NCBI GenBank assembly: GCA_017562135.1
Contig: QEYB01001152.1
Span: forward strand, 310,001-374,000
Direction of reading: 5' to 3'
DNA length: 64,000 nucleotides
Source: Dipylidium caninum
Lineage: Eukaryota > Platyhelminthes > Cestoda > Cyclophyllidea > Dipylidiidae
Shown here: in pieces, positions 1 through 12,842 of the stretch
How the letters are laid out: every line of letters starts with the position of its first letter
Position numbering within the stretch: the stretch's first letter is position 1
Notes under the pieces: generated by a model
Seen by the model: the letters and a program-made list of their open reading frames with translations, nothing else
Told to the model about the DNA's origin: nothing
Databases searched by the model: none
Position numbers and translations under genes: made by a program

Positions 1-642
1 TCCGGACAAGGTACATAGTAGCGTCTTATGTGCCTTTCGCGTTATTTTGTCTATTCAAACGTCTTGATGAATGCCACCCACCATTTTGCGACGTTTTCCA
101 ATTAATGTCCCGGAAAACACATTGTTCAATAGTATTATGGTCACCTTCTTTTATCAAAATGTGTAAAGATTTTTTATTAATACAACTTGTTCTGCGGTGT
201 TTAGTTGGACTTTGATGACTTTAGTTCCTCGCACCATTGCGCCATTTATTGTTTTGTTCGACGTAGAGACAGCTCCATAAATGATTCTGTCTTTAGCGGA
301 CGTAGTAGTTGTACCGACGTTGCTTCCAGTTGTGGATAATAAATCCCGTAATAGTCTCAATTCATTCTAAACGTTGCGAGATTATGACGGAATATCATGT
401 GCTTATTATATGGTTTTATAGCATGTTTTTCCATTATTCATCTTGCTTTTCACTAGGAAGCAAGTTATGTATGTTTGTAGGAATCATCCTGTGGTTTGTG
501 GTTTCTTTTTATTCTCAACAGGTATGCCCATTTTGTCTCAAGTTAAGCGTGATACGTTAGCTAATGCCGTTATACCTATTTTTCTTTAGAGATATGTCTC
601 AATTTGGTTGTTTTATCCTTATGGACTGTTTTTACTTCTTAG
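1..642. other. left flank, probably SUGT1 intron
   Basis: AT-rich sequence to the left of the first recognisable SUGT1 exon. A pyrimidine stretch ending in CAG (to about 521) could be another acceptor, but the reading frame after it cannot be tied to the SUGT1 protein. The N-terminal TPR half of SUGT1 was not found here, so it probably lies beyond the left edge. Confidence 0.4.
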
Positions 643-3600
643 GTCTTCATGGTTCCAAGTGACCCTGGGTAGGTCATACGGCTCTTGTTAATAGTATAGG
701 TATCAGTGGTATCAGACGGATTCGACTGTTTTCGTCTCCCTCATGTACAAGGGCGTCGATGCAGCCAATCTTCGCGTCATGTTCTCCGAGGACGCAGTGA
801 GCAACTTTCCAACTTTTTATGGGTATTTTTCATAGGTCGCGATCTACTTGAATAATGAACTCATCAAACAACTCAGTCTTGCGCAAAAAATTGATCCGCA
901 AAAATCCTCGTACAAATGCACACCTATGAAGATTGAACTTAGACTGACAAAAATTGTAAGCACGAATTGGAGCTGTTTGGAGGGTACCGACCCTTCGTCA
1001 TCCCCCAAATTAACCGGTGAGTGGCTTTGGAAACTGAATGTCATTTTTAACCCGGCTACCAGTATTAAGTTAATAAGTATAATGATTTGTAAACCATGTG
1101 TAAGTGTATTTTAGTACACTTATTTACTGCAGTCTGAGCCTTAGTGAAGGTTGGTTTGTAATTACTATTGCTGTCCGATATTTTCTTTCTCATATGCTAT
1201 CAATAATTGATCTTTTATTCTTAGATTCCATTAACTGACGCAAAATGCGCCAGGAAGAAGCGTATTTTAGTTTTACCGTCTACGTTTTTTAATCCGTTTT
1301 CGGATGACATTTTGAGAGAGGGTTCCGGTGACATCATTTTGGTGGCGCAGCAAGTTTACCCGAGTTCTCTGAGTTAATTTCAATGTGTCACCTGTTTATG
1401 GTTTCAGCGGAGCGCCTAGAGGGCTTACTTTGTTGACTTAAACACCGGTATGCCAACCTGATCATTGGGTAATTTTAACTGGGCGGTGCATGGTTAGTCA
1501 AGAATATTGTGCAGTACTTAAATTACTGCAGCTGGTGATGTATTAAAAATGGTTTAGTAGACAGTAATGTTTTGAGTTTTCTTTGGGACTGAGCCGCACT
1601 GTTATGGAGAAGCTTATTATTAGCTTACTTAAGAGTTGGAAAGTTGTAGACTTTGTTTGAGGACTATCATTTCTTGAGTACCTATAAAGCAATATTAACT
1701 CAGGAGGTCGTGGTGGCAGGCGTGAGTTACAATTACATTCGAAGTTTTACGGTGTTACGATTAAAAAGTAACAGTTAACATTATGAATATCAAAGGTATT
1801 TCATCGACTACTTATGGGGATTGGTTATATCTGAGAGATTTTTATCCATCGATTTATTTGTGCGTTTCTTTTCTAATGGTTGAAACGCTTAAGTGCGCCT
1901 GATATGAAGTCAGTTTACTTTAAATTCGCTAATTATCAGCATGGACTTTTGCCTATGCACGCATCCTTCTGTACGGTCGACATCTTTTTAAAGGTTATGT
2001 GCTTGTTTTTTTAAATTTTTTACATAGTTGAAAAAACTGCGACCGTTTCTTTTTTGGGATCTGATTTAAAATTATTTCAAATGAATAATATTCTCTAACT
2101 GCTGAGTTGTCTATGCTAACAGGACATACCTTATAGGTTGTTCCATTTTGATAACAGTAATGACCGATGTAAAGTCCCCAAATTTCAACAGTCTTCTCGC
2201 CACTACCAGCTGTTTGTCATGATATTTCGCTTGTCACGATTTCATTAGTGCTACTATTTTGACTGTTTCTCATTGTATTCTTCCTAACTTTAAGATAAAT
2301 GGGGACTACGTGATGTGATTTATGCCAGGATAGCAAAAAAATAGGCGCATCATTTTACCCATCTATCCAATTCTTTCTATCTAGCTCAAAATTAAAAGAA
2401 ATCACAACTCTTTGTTTTTTGCGGCGTGCCACAAAAGTTCTTGTTTTGTACGTTCTTTTCGATGTCTGTTGAACTGCTTATGCTTGTAGTGAGGAGGATT
2501 TTGTCAACTATGGATTAACGCGTCGATTTGTGGACAGTACTCAAATGACTTTTTTCCTTTGCTTGTTTGAGTAAAATGGCCTCGAAATATGAACTGTCTG
2601 CTTACCAGAGGCAAAATCAAATATCACGGAATGTTGATGTTCATCTTTGAAGTATATTTGAATAGGCACTTTGTGATGAATGATCTGAGAGAAACGCTTT
2701 TTCCTTATATACCAAGTAATGTTGAGTAAGAGACCTGAATTGTCTATAAATGCAATGTTGGTTTCTTATTGAATCAATGAAAATACGCTCTGCTGGCCTT
2801 AGTTAGTAAGTACTTCTCTACCTTTAGCCGCTTTTCACGTTCTTGATATTTTCCGACTAGAACTCAGAAATACCTCAATGCATTACATAGATTGCGGTTT
2901 TTTCTAATAATTGTGTACTTTTCATTGCTTCTTCCCAAGGTAATATTAGGGGCTGTCTTGAAACCATCCAAATCTCATCCCGATGTGTGAGTCTCGTAAC
3001 TTGTGGCACCCAAGTACGATAACTTGATATTAATTGAGCAACAAAAATAATACACCGTGTTTTCAAAATGTGAAGACGTTTTGATTCACGTGTCGTTTTA
3101 GTGTGTAGCTGTGTTCACTTGCTAAATTTCAAGAATTGACAAGTTTAAATCTTTGCCGGGTTCCAAACGCGCGTGATTTGATCAGTCATTTTAATTTCGA
3201 GACGCCTTTTATACAACTGCTTTGCCAATGAGCGTGCGGACGTCGTTTACCGTTATGTATTATTTTCTCACCTATATCTGATAAAAAGGGGCATTAAATG
3301 TCTAAAATCTTAATAGTAAGCAAGGTAACACATTGTGAGTTACTTTAATACGGTTAATTTAATCTAGTGACTCAGTTGTGTGCAAACCCTTATGGATGAT
3401 CATTGTGTCAATTGCACATTTCAACAAGGACAATCCCGTTCGTATATTTTTAGTATGTTTAGTTTTACTCTTGATTATTCTTAAGGCAACTTGTTATGCA
3501 CACTACCTCCATTTAGATACTGTCGCATCTAATAAGGATGGGGACAAATCTAAGAAGTCTGGAATGTCTTATCATGACTGGGACGCCGTTGCCAAGGAGG

Positions 3601-4498
3601 CGGACGAAATTGAGGAAGGAGATCCCTTGAATAACCTTTTTCAAAAGATATTTAAGGACGCCAACGATGATACGAGACGTGCTATGATTAAGAGCTTTGT
3701 AAGCGTTTAACCCACAATCTAATTAATTTAGGATGTTTTTTCGATCAATCTGCTTTAGTTTTGTTAGCGTTCATCTCCGTCATTGCGACCTATTATGCTA
3801 GTATTAATTATGTAAAAGGTGAAAAATTGGTGTTGGTTCTTATTTCTACAGTGTTGTAACCTCTTTTTACATTGACGCTTGAATGGCGATAGGTGTAACC
3901 TCTACCCCCGCCCCCACACTTATTATCGGCAGCAGTGAGGATTGGTGTTCCGCCATTTTCATTGCACCTTTGTTTTAACTCGATCTTTTTTATCATTTTG
4001 AAAGACAATCCATGTGCCTTATTTTTGTTTTTGGCTTCGTTTTAAAGGTCAGACTATAAGAATATGATTTTTATGTCGTCCCACTCTCACCTTCACACTG
4101 GTTCCACTGCTAAAATGATTAATTAACTGATTTGAAATCTTTTTGCAGTTAATTTAATCGAGGAAGCGTGTTTTTTTAGATGCGTAGGTAATAACGCTGT
4201 TAAAACAAGTTTTGCATCGCAAAAGAGTAATCCCATGGTTGGTAAAATAGATCATCGTTGTCAGAGCCGGTCGGTCAGTCATAAGCATCTTTTTATCCCC
4301 CATCGTCCTCTGAGGTGGTATGGTCGAAATAACTACTATGGCTCGTCTTTCATGTTCCCTTGTTGCAAATACATTTATGCTTACTTGCAGACTGAATCAA
4401 ATGGCACTGTTCTGAGCACAAATTGGGACGAAGTCGGCAAGGGAAAGGTTGAAATGAAGCCTCCAGATGGCATGGAATATAAGGAATATCCAAAATGA
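643..4498 (+). CDS. SUGT1: SUGT1 (SGT1) co-chaperone, 3' half of gene
   Basis: SGT1 is a cytosolic HSP90 co-chaperone with TPR, CS and SGS domains; it acts with SKP1/SCF ubiquitin ligases and in kinetochore assembly. Spliced exons visible: 643-668 (tentative), 700-796, 836-1016, 3517-3698 and 4391-4498 (TGA at 4496-4498). Phases agree across every join. Exons 700-1016 give the CS domain ([20 protein letters not shown], then [20 protein letters not shown]). The last two exons give the SGS domain, including [23 protein letters not shown] (split) and [21 protein letters not shown], which closely resembles the human C-terminus. Two introns are tiny: 669-699 (31 nt) and 797-835 (39 nt); the next is 2.5 kb. 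The TPR region is missing and presumably lies outside the window. Identity is secure; the 26-nt exon is an inference from phase. Confidence 0.87.
1017..3516 (+). other. large SUGT1 intron
   Basis: A 2.5 kb AT-rich, T-rich intron between the CS and SGS exons. The donor is G|GTGAGT at 1017 and the acceptor is TTTAG at 3512-3516. Joining restores a GAT codon (phase 1). No coding exon, RNA gene or mobile element was recognised inside. Confidence 0.6.
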
Positions 4499-7400
4499 GG
4501 ATACGTAGATTAATTCAGAATCTGTGCCACACCTGATTTGTAAAAGTTTTCGAATAACAACACTGTTTGCCCCCACTGTTTTCTCCCATAATTTCATGGT
4601 TTAAAAGCCTTACCTCTTGCCTGCATTTTATCCATTCCCATTATGTTGTCGTCAAATCTGACGATATTTTTGTCATTCATAAGAAGCATGAAACATTTAC
4701 GAAATACAGGCTGGGTGTTCAAGCATTTCGGCGTAGACAAAGGCAAGTTGCCCGCTTTGTGGCCCTTTTAATTGATACTCCATCTTAAGGCAGTGAAGGA
4801 AATTTCACGCTTAGTTGATGTGCATAGTCTGTATGCAGTTGTTGGAGTAAAAGACTTACATAAACCGTGATGATCATATATGCTTAGGCGAAATAGACAG
4901 TTACTCTTGCTGAGTGAAGATCTTTCTGTACCTCGAGTCAATTTTTACGTTTTCGAAGTAAAAAGCATGGTAAAAGCATCAAGAAGAACTGCATCCTGAT
5001 TTCCCCATTTCATTTTGCAATGCTTATGACTAGCGTACAGGCATGCTTTTTCATTGAGTATTTTTGTAGTTCGTCTTTTTCCTACTTTTTTGATTTGACA
5101 ATGGTTCGAGGATGTCCAGCCATCTGCTGTGTGCGTCACCGGCCCCGTGAAGGCTTCATCGACGCTTCCCCTAATTCAATTCTCCACTTTTACCAGTGAG
5201 ACCTAATGAGTAACTGAATTCCCAGGAGAGGAGCTGTTCCACTTATTCTGTTAGGATACAGGAAAACATTCTACACTTAACAACTCGAGGGGAACTTTCG
5301 TCTCACCAGTACGCGTTGGATGGAGATTATTCCACGAGTGAATCCGAGGTATATGGGTGACGGGGTCTCCATTCTCAACGCCCCCGTGCCTCCTCTTTCA
5401 CATCGGCGTTAGTAAGGCGTGGCTATTAGTGGCGCCCGTGAGGACCTCGGAATGAAGGTGATTGGGGAATCGTGTTGGTGCTGGTTCGGTTCGGCTACAA
5501 AAGCAGGGGGCAAATGAGATTTCACCATTTGCGCAAGTGTTTGCCGCAAGCTATAAAGGACGTTCAATTGTCTCCTTGTGAGCATAATTGAATGCCTCCT
5601 CATTATGAGGCGAATGTGTGTTTGAGCAGGTTGGACCTAACCTTCTGGAAATACCCAGTCTCAAGCCCGTGGGGCTTTGTCACTTGACGAGGAGTCCCGT
5701 CAAGTTTATCAACTGAAAGCGACGTTTTCTACGTCCTTAGAGCCTGGCACCATTCATGCGTGGAGGCATCGTTACTCTACTCGCCCAAGTGTTGAAGCTG
5801 AACGTCTTTCCTCTGTTTTGAAGTACAGAGGGGGAGGGGGTTAAGTACTGTGGAGTGTCGGTGGGTTGTGCTACGGCAGGTGCTCGGAAGTAGACGCTGC
5901 TGTAAGCAATCGAAAAGCTACCCACGCAGATATTCACAAGTGACGCATCGTGATCGTCAATTTGCGTTAAGAATTCACGCCTGAGATCGGTTATAACGCA
6001 AATTTTTACTCACTCGCTAATTAGTATATCAAAAAAAACACTCGAGTACGGTAGAGACTCGGTTTTACCGATCTGAGTGTCGGGTTTCGGGCTTTGTCGT
6101 TCAATTACTCGGTGACCTCGGAGGTGCATGCCTCAAGAAAGTGAGGCGCAGGATGTTGCCGACATGTGAACACCCTGCTTTGCGCCCATTCGGGTTTGTT
6201 GCTGCACTCTGCGACAGGGGAGCGGCGGTCAAAGCACCGGGCCTAGTGCGTCTGGCTTGTGGCCGGTGGGAGAGACGAACGGGGATGAGGAACGTGGCCC
6301 CAGTTGGAGGATGCTCGTCTCCTGTTGAGTGTTTAACGGCGACGGTCCAAATGCGGATGACTGTTGGGGAGTTGCGTGCAACGCGACGATCAGTAGGAAG
6401 TTCTGTGTACAATCTCAGTTCAGCCGGTCCACCTGCCTTCGAAGAGGGCACAACTTACCACGTTATAAGAGCGGAGAAGAAGTAACCAGGTCGAGCATTC
6501 GGCTCAAGCGCCAATTGAGGCTGGGCTGACGCGCCGGAAGAAGGCTTCGGAATCGCCATCAAGCATGACTGCCGTTGCAATTGTAATGTGAGCAAAGGTG
6601 GATAGACGATGCGTCTTCTCTGCAATACCAACCATTGGTACCAAGTTCCATTGAGAATGCCTTCAACAACTGCACTGTCTTCACAAGCCGGCGCGCTAAG
6701 CCCTTTAAGGAGAGGCGAATTGCATCGTCTGCGGTTTCAAAGCGAAGGGGATGGACCAGTTAATCTGCTCGATTTCTCTCCTTACCTCGAGTTGCCAACT
6801 GCCCACCCTTTGACAAGTTAGTAGCGCTCATTCGCTTCACAACGTCCTACGCACAACTGGTTGCTCTTCCCCTTCAATTGCCATAATATGTAATATACTC
6901 GTGTTGTGTTAGCCTTGAAGGCGGCCGAAAAACGCATTCTTGTCGGCATGGACGAAAAGACAGTCGCTTTAAGAGGGCTATTCGGGGCCAAACAAGGCGG
7001 CGAGGCTCGGTAGAAAGGCGAGAGAGTCGACACACATCCCGTCTGACCAAATGACTTGCTCAAATATACGGGAGCTCATACATAAGTTGCAGCCCCCTTA
7101 ATCACTCGGCCATATCTGAGCAGAATGTTTTTGCCTCCTATAAGTCGCCCAATATAACTGGCATTACTGCGCACAGTAATTCGCCCACGCGCACCTATTA
7201 ATAGCCTCCTCCCTCTCTGTCCGTTGTGGTAACAATCCTCGCGGTGGTCGCCCCGAGAACGGGCACGCCAGTTGTCAGGCGCCCATCACATGACTGCGAG
7301 GCATCCCATGTCCGTGTCCGGAGGTCTGCGGACGGACTGGTCCTCCCCTCTCCCCCTAATTTGCCCTCGTCGTCACCGGCACGCTGACGAAAGTGTCTGT

Positions 7401-10400
7401 TCCTCTGTGCAGACATTAACTTTGAACAAATACCTCCTATTTTATCTAGAAAGACGATGAGTTCGGTCCTCGCGGGCTTTAAAGTGCACAAACGTAGATT
7501 AACAGGATGCGCTGGTGGACACCATATAAGTACCCAGTGTCGGATTATGCCTACCTGTCTTGTTGTTATTAGCTGGTGGAGCTCAATTTCTTGGGCAATA
7601 TATCCCTGGCTTAATTCTCGGCTTAGTAGGCCATGCTTCAAAGCCGCGGTTTAACGGGCAGTAGGGGACGGCCGCGGAAGTTGCCCGTTATGACGCAACC
7701 ATTTCAGAGAACCAGGCTCCCCTCGAGGCCGGGCACACGACGTGTAAAGACCGCTTCTCTAGGGCGGATGGAGTGTTTGCCAACTGGCCGGCCGGCTAAA
7801 GCGCCACAAGGAAGAGGTCAGTCTCCCCCGGACTCCCCATCGCCACTTCTTTAGCTCGGATATAAGCCCCCCCCCACCTTTGCTGGGGAGTGGAGGGGTC
7901 TTCAAACGGGAGCCGAGTCCACCATGACTGCGAGTAATGCACCCACGATTTATCACGTTGTGAGCGATGAACTGGTAAAGTGAGTTGAAATACGTAAAAG
8001 TCCCAGACGATACGATAAAAACCTGACACTGGTTTACTCCGAATCACCAACGCCCCACGAGACTACGTTGCGAGGTAACTTGGACGAAGGTAGGCGAAGG
8101 TGGTGGCAAGTGGACTTCCCGTTGAATGGCCGCTCCCCAAGTCATCCCCTCAATCATACGGGCTCACCGTACTGCCAAGAGGGTTTGCTGATTAGCCTGC
8201 GGGTGGCGTGGGAAGTGGTGGCTGTTGCCACGCAGCCACGGTGCGTATTTTTGGAGGAACTTGCACCACCATAGAGACCACGGGTTGCGCAGCCCGGGCA
8301 GCTCAAGTAGCATGTCCTCAGTAGTTGCACACCCTCTCGTTAATCGCTCAGACGGTTTCTGACAGCGCTGTCGCCCTAGGGTGCAGCAGCATACAGGGCT
8401 AGTTGTGGTGTCCTCTCTTCTGACATCCTAGTAAAGCCGCATCCTGCACGGCCTTGGCCCATTAGACTCACGGTTAGGGAGGCCAGTCGGAGACAGAGCT
8501 GGCGCCATGTCCACACTGGAAAGTGATGACGTCTACCACCGAACAATCGAATTAACCACAGAGTCGAACAGAAAATGTTAGCATTCCACTCCTGATGAAG
8601 GGAAATGCACTCGTAGGGCTGAACAGTGCAGATTCGTCGTTTTTCTTGCCTAAAAATGCCCCAACGCGCCAGCAACTGACATTGTGTTACGACTCCAGCT
8701 TTTCCTATCCCAGGTGGTTTTGATGAGTATCGGAATGCCGTTTGAAGTGGTATTAGCAGCCGCACTTTACCTCTTCCGATGTCTCCGCAAACATGCAACT
8801 CACCGCATGTAATAGCTTATTTTGCACCGCTTCCTGCTCTCCTGTCCGTCTTTGTCGTGCGGTTAGACGACAACCAACAAAAGCGTCACTGACTATCCCT
8901 GGTTGCCGGAAGCTAAACTAGCACGGAGGGAACGTCGCACGATCTGACGTGGTTTGGAGATGTGAGGATTGAAATCTTGGAGACAATGTATTTATCTTGT
9001 TGGGCATTTGGAACTGTGGTCTGCTACGGGGCTTAGCACCGGCGGAGTAAACAAATTCGACGGTGGTATCGAATGACCCTGAGTCGGCCTAAAGGAGGCT
9101 GCGTGGTGGCTGCCGACTGCGCAAAATGCCAAAGGAGCCGCGGTTCGTTCAACTACATGCCCGAAAAGAGAAGAGGACGGCAGCACACCCACCCTCTTCT
9201 GGCGGCCGTAAGGAGCTGTGGGCCAGTGTTGACGAGATGTGTAAAAGGCCTTATGTGTGTGGAGTTGAGGGAATCGGGCACTTGTCAGGAGTAAGGAAGA
9301 CAAACTCACCCACCGTTCGTCCCGGAGAACGGAATATCTGACGCCAGGCCTCCGTCGCCTTCCGCGAACCCCGCGGCACCACGGGACTGCGAACTGCTGC
9401 CTGTGTGTGTGCCGCGTAGTCGCAGAGCGACCTTTCGGTCCTTTTGACTTTGCCAAGTCATATGGTCACTGGCATCGGAACCACCTGTTTCGACATTCAA
9501 ACAGCCGAACGAAGTGGAGCGCTGTCATAAAAGCGCAATCCCCGACTCGGAATGGTTAACTACTGCTTCAACCGCCGCGATGAGCCCCACCTGGGCAAAA
9601 ATTAAAGGGCGGAATGGGAACCTCGCTGCCCACAGACCCTCGGGGCAACTGTGCCCTTTTCCTCCCCCAGTGCTGGACGTATTTATAGCGTTAATGGCAC
9701 GCAATCACGTATATTTATTATTCATTCGCCTCTACGAAGATGTATTTTTTGCAAAAATCTTGCGTAAAGGCTTATGAAGCACAACTTCGGTTGTTATGAT
9801 CACGTCTTTTGCACCTGTCGCCCACTTCCTTTGCGATAAAAACAGCACACATCTTTTGCGCGTCGCCATTCTCTCTTCCCATTAGGGCTCCTCTTCCTCC
9901 TTCCTCCCTCCCTCCGAAGGGGCGTGGGGCAGTGCACAACAGCCTTGTCGGTGAGAGGAGGGAAATGCACAATCTCGCTAGCTGCTCGCTCCCTCGCCCG
10001 ACCGCCTATCGGTGCAACACTCCGCAATCGGGCATGGGGATTTTTTGCCACAAGACGCGTAAAACTATCAATGATTTGATATGCTGGTATTGACGTTGCT
10101 TCTGACTTTAAAATAACAGCTCCTTTGTATAAATACTCAACCAACTCGGCGGCAACTGGCTTCTCGTCATTCTCACCCAGTTAACAAATTTGCAAAATGG
10201 GCAGAAGACGTCTGAGTTAATTTGAGCGACACCATGTGACAAGGCACCATGTGACAAGGCACTACTCGGTCGCAAAGTCGCATCCAAGAACCCGTCCATT
10301 TTGGCAGCTCACATTTGACTGAGGCTGATGACAGGACTCCGCGCGGACCAAGAGTGAAACGGCCGGTCTCGCTGGGCTAAGGCGCCTTGCCTCTCTCCCC

Positions 10401-12220
10401 GAAAGGAGGGCGGACAGTGCGATGTTAGAATGAAGGTCTGAACACCGTTACCCAAAGCATCGCTGCTGAAGGAACGCTACAGAGGGTCAAGAGGCGCCTT
10501 CAATGCCTTTGGGCAGTGGAATGGTTTTGCTACGCAGCCTGGTGAATATCGAGAACGAAAGGTGAGCCAGGATGAGGGCGCGTATAGCCGGTAGAAGCTG
10601 AGACGCCGCAGTGGCGCAGCACATACTGAGGTGAGTCCGGGACTATTGACCGCAGACCGCAGCCATAGGTGGACAATTTTCTGAGAAAATGGCGACGCGC
10701 ATTCATGCTTCCAGCCCCTCATTACACACAACCACCCTCACCGCGCCGCACCACGTTGTGCATGAGTGTGAGGAGATCGGGCAGTGAGTGGTTCGACGGT
10801 CCTTGCACACACAACATAGCAGTGGGAGGGGCAGGCGGACACCTAACGGGGGACAGTATTTCCTCTTTGGATCCCAATAAAATTGGCTTAAAAGAGTTTT
10901 CACGAGGGAACATGGGTCGATGAACCTGGAGACTTTTTGCACCTGAAGTGCATTCAGCCTGAAATGGGCGGTTGTGGGCAGCTTTTGCGCATACACGCGT
11001 GTTTACGCATGGGAAGATGGGAGGAGCCTAGCCTGAAAGAAGAATGTTGCCCTCGCCGGCATCATTTTCACCTACCGCCCCGCAGCCCACACGACTCGCG
11101 TGGTCTCCAGCGCCCTCTGCGTGTTCGGACCCCCGCCGCATGTGCGGCTCTTATTTCTTGGAAGAGGACTACCAGCGTTCGGGGACGGTGGGGGCGAGGA
11201 GGTCACTTCTGGATTTTCCCTTAGATATCTGCCGTGGCGATCCGGTGGCTTTTCTCGACCGCCTATCAACGTGTGTGCATCCACTCTCATATCCTGTCAT
11301 GTTTATCATTTCAGCGCATCTCTTCATCACCCCTATGGAAGCAGCATTATAATAATCTACGAAACGCAGGAATCTTGGCGGCCAAGCTTCACTCTTGAGG
11401 CTGAATAAAATTACGTGAAGACCTTCTATCTTTGAACTTCGCCAGTCTTTGTAAGGTCTATCCCCTTCCCGTTCGTGACTGTAATTTGTGCACAAGCAGT
11501 GGAAACAGTTCGGCTCTGACACGGACTGTCACTTCGCAGCATCCGTAGCTGCGCTACACTTCGCGGTCGCACTGACGAGGCTGTGGGAGGCCTCGCATGA
11601 GAAGAGCTGCGTGCGGACCAGGGGACGTCCACTGCGAACGGAGGTGCCGACGACAGACAGAAATGATCCCACTGGGCCTCTGTGAACGTGTTCTCTTGAG
11701 GTCTTGCTCACGTCACGGGAAGAAGCGTCGCTTGATCACTCTTGCCTCATAGCTTGTGGCTGACTCGGGCAGCCCGGCCGTCTCGACAGCATGTGGCAGT
11801 CCATACTCATTGCCTGGAGCCCTTAAAAAGCGTTTCCACAGGCTCGCATGGCCTCGGCCCCCTCTCCCCAAGCCCGGAGTGCAGAGGGGCAGCAGCCGGT
11901 ATGAAGAATAATGTTGGGGAACAGCAGCAGCAGCAGTCGGGCCGTCCACCCACTGGTAGACCTGAGATGTGTCTTTCCCCCGTCTGTTCAACTGGCTACA
12001 TTCGAAGTGTGTCTCTGTCAGGATAATTTTGTGGGAATAATTCTCTGCAACTTGGAAAAATTTTCCGTCAAAGATAAATTTACGGAGGCCTTATCCTTAA
12101 TTCCTGCTTTCAAGAACCGTAGAGGAATCCCGGTTTCTTACCTACTTCCCTGAATGGGCGGTAGGTAACGGGTCACTGCCGTGGTAAATGATCGGGGAGA
12201 GTCTGAATGTACGAGAAAAT
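4499..12220. other. long intergenic region, no recognised gene
   Basis: Composition shifts from AT-rich to clearly G+C-richer at about 5 kb. Open frames here are short, occur on both strands and overlap each other (for example near 6.1-6.5 and 7.2-7.6 kb), as expected by chance in G+C-rich DNA. None resembles a protein family I know. It contains a 15-bp tandem duplication (10231-10260) and one EGR-type site CGCCCACGC at 7182-7190. Degraded transposon sequence cannot be excluded. Confidence 0.5.
10231..10260. repeat. 15-bp tandem duplication carrying CATGTG
   Basis: Two exact copies of accatgtgacaaggc lie head to tail. Each copy contains an E-box-like CATGTG. No gene is assigned nearby. Confidence 0.8.
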
Positions 12221-12226
12221 TTTATT
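12221..12226 (-). terminator. AATAAA polyadenylation signal, probably of EGR gene
   Basis: Plus-strand TTTATT reads AATAAA on the minus strand, about 620 nt after the EGR stop codon. This is a reasonable 3' UTR length, but there is no transcript evidence. Confidence 0.4.
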
Positions 12227-12283
12227 GTTACGTAGGTAGGTAGCAGGCGGTAGGAATAAGTGAGGCGCATTTAGGTGCGGACA

Positions 12284-12351
12284 GAGGGGAAAGGGAAGGG
12301 GAAGGGGAAGGAGAAGGGGCAGGGGCAGGGGCAGGAGAGAGGGGATGGAAG
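12284..12351. repeat. polypurine GGGGAA/GGGGCA tract in EGR 3' region
   Basis: Repeated GGGGAAGGGGAAGGAGAAGG followed by three GGGGCA-type units. The plus strand carries several runs of four G, so it could form a G-quadruplex or triplex. In an EGR transcript the same tract would be a C/U-rich element in the 3' UTR. Confidence 0.75.
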
Positions 12352-12730
12352 TGGGTCCTCCTCTTGTTCTAAGTGCGCAAAAATCAGAATGGATACGTAC
12401 GGCAGGTATTCTGGAGGAAGAGAAAAATAGATCTAACGTCGCTGTTGTCGACCACTTGACGAGTAGCGGTGAGGCTCTGCTGGCGCAAGATCGTTGCCTC
12501 TGCTCGGTTGGCGGCGGAGGCAAAAGAATGTCTTCAGGCGTCTGGTCAAGTGGCAGCAAAAGTGTGCTCGCACATGTGTGCCCACGGGTAAGAAAATATA
12601 TTTTTTTCAAGGGGGCGTCAGGGAGGAAGCAGGAGAAATCAAATAGGGGACACTCAAAATAACTTATATAAGTTTTCAATAGTCTGATAATAAGAATCTT
12701 CTACCAAATGAGCAAATAGCCGCCCAGCGG

Positions 12731-12740
12731 CCTTTTTTGG
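12731..12740. promoter_or_regulatory. CArG-box match CC(T)6GG
   Basis: CCTTTTTTGG matches the serum-response-factor consensus CC(A/T)6GG. SRF sites control vertebrate EGR genes, but they sit in the promoter. This one lies about 100 bp past the stop codon, so it may be chance. Confidence 0.2.
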
Positions 12741-12842
12741 TCTATCGAGACTAATACGGTTCCCGACTCTTCTTTGTTGAGATAAGGAAATGTGGTCGTA
12801 CAGAAAGCACAAATGAACGTCTCCACCAAAGGTCAAATTGCA

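Noticed and set aside
12173..12679. 168-codon minus-strand frame after the EGR stop
   Set aside because: It lies in the EGR 3' UTR and owes its Pro-Leu repeats to the polypurine tract.
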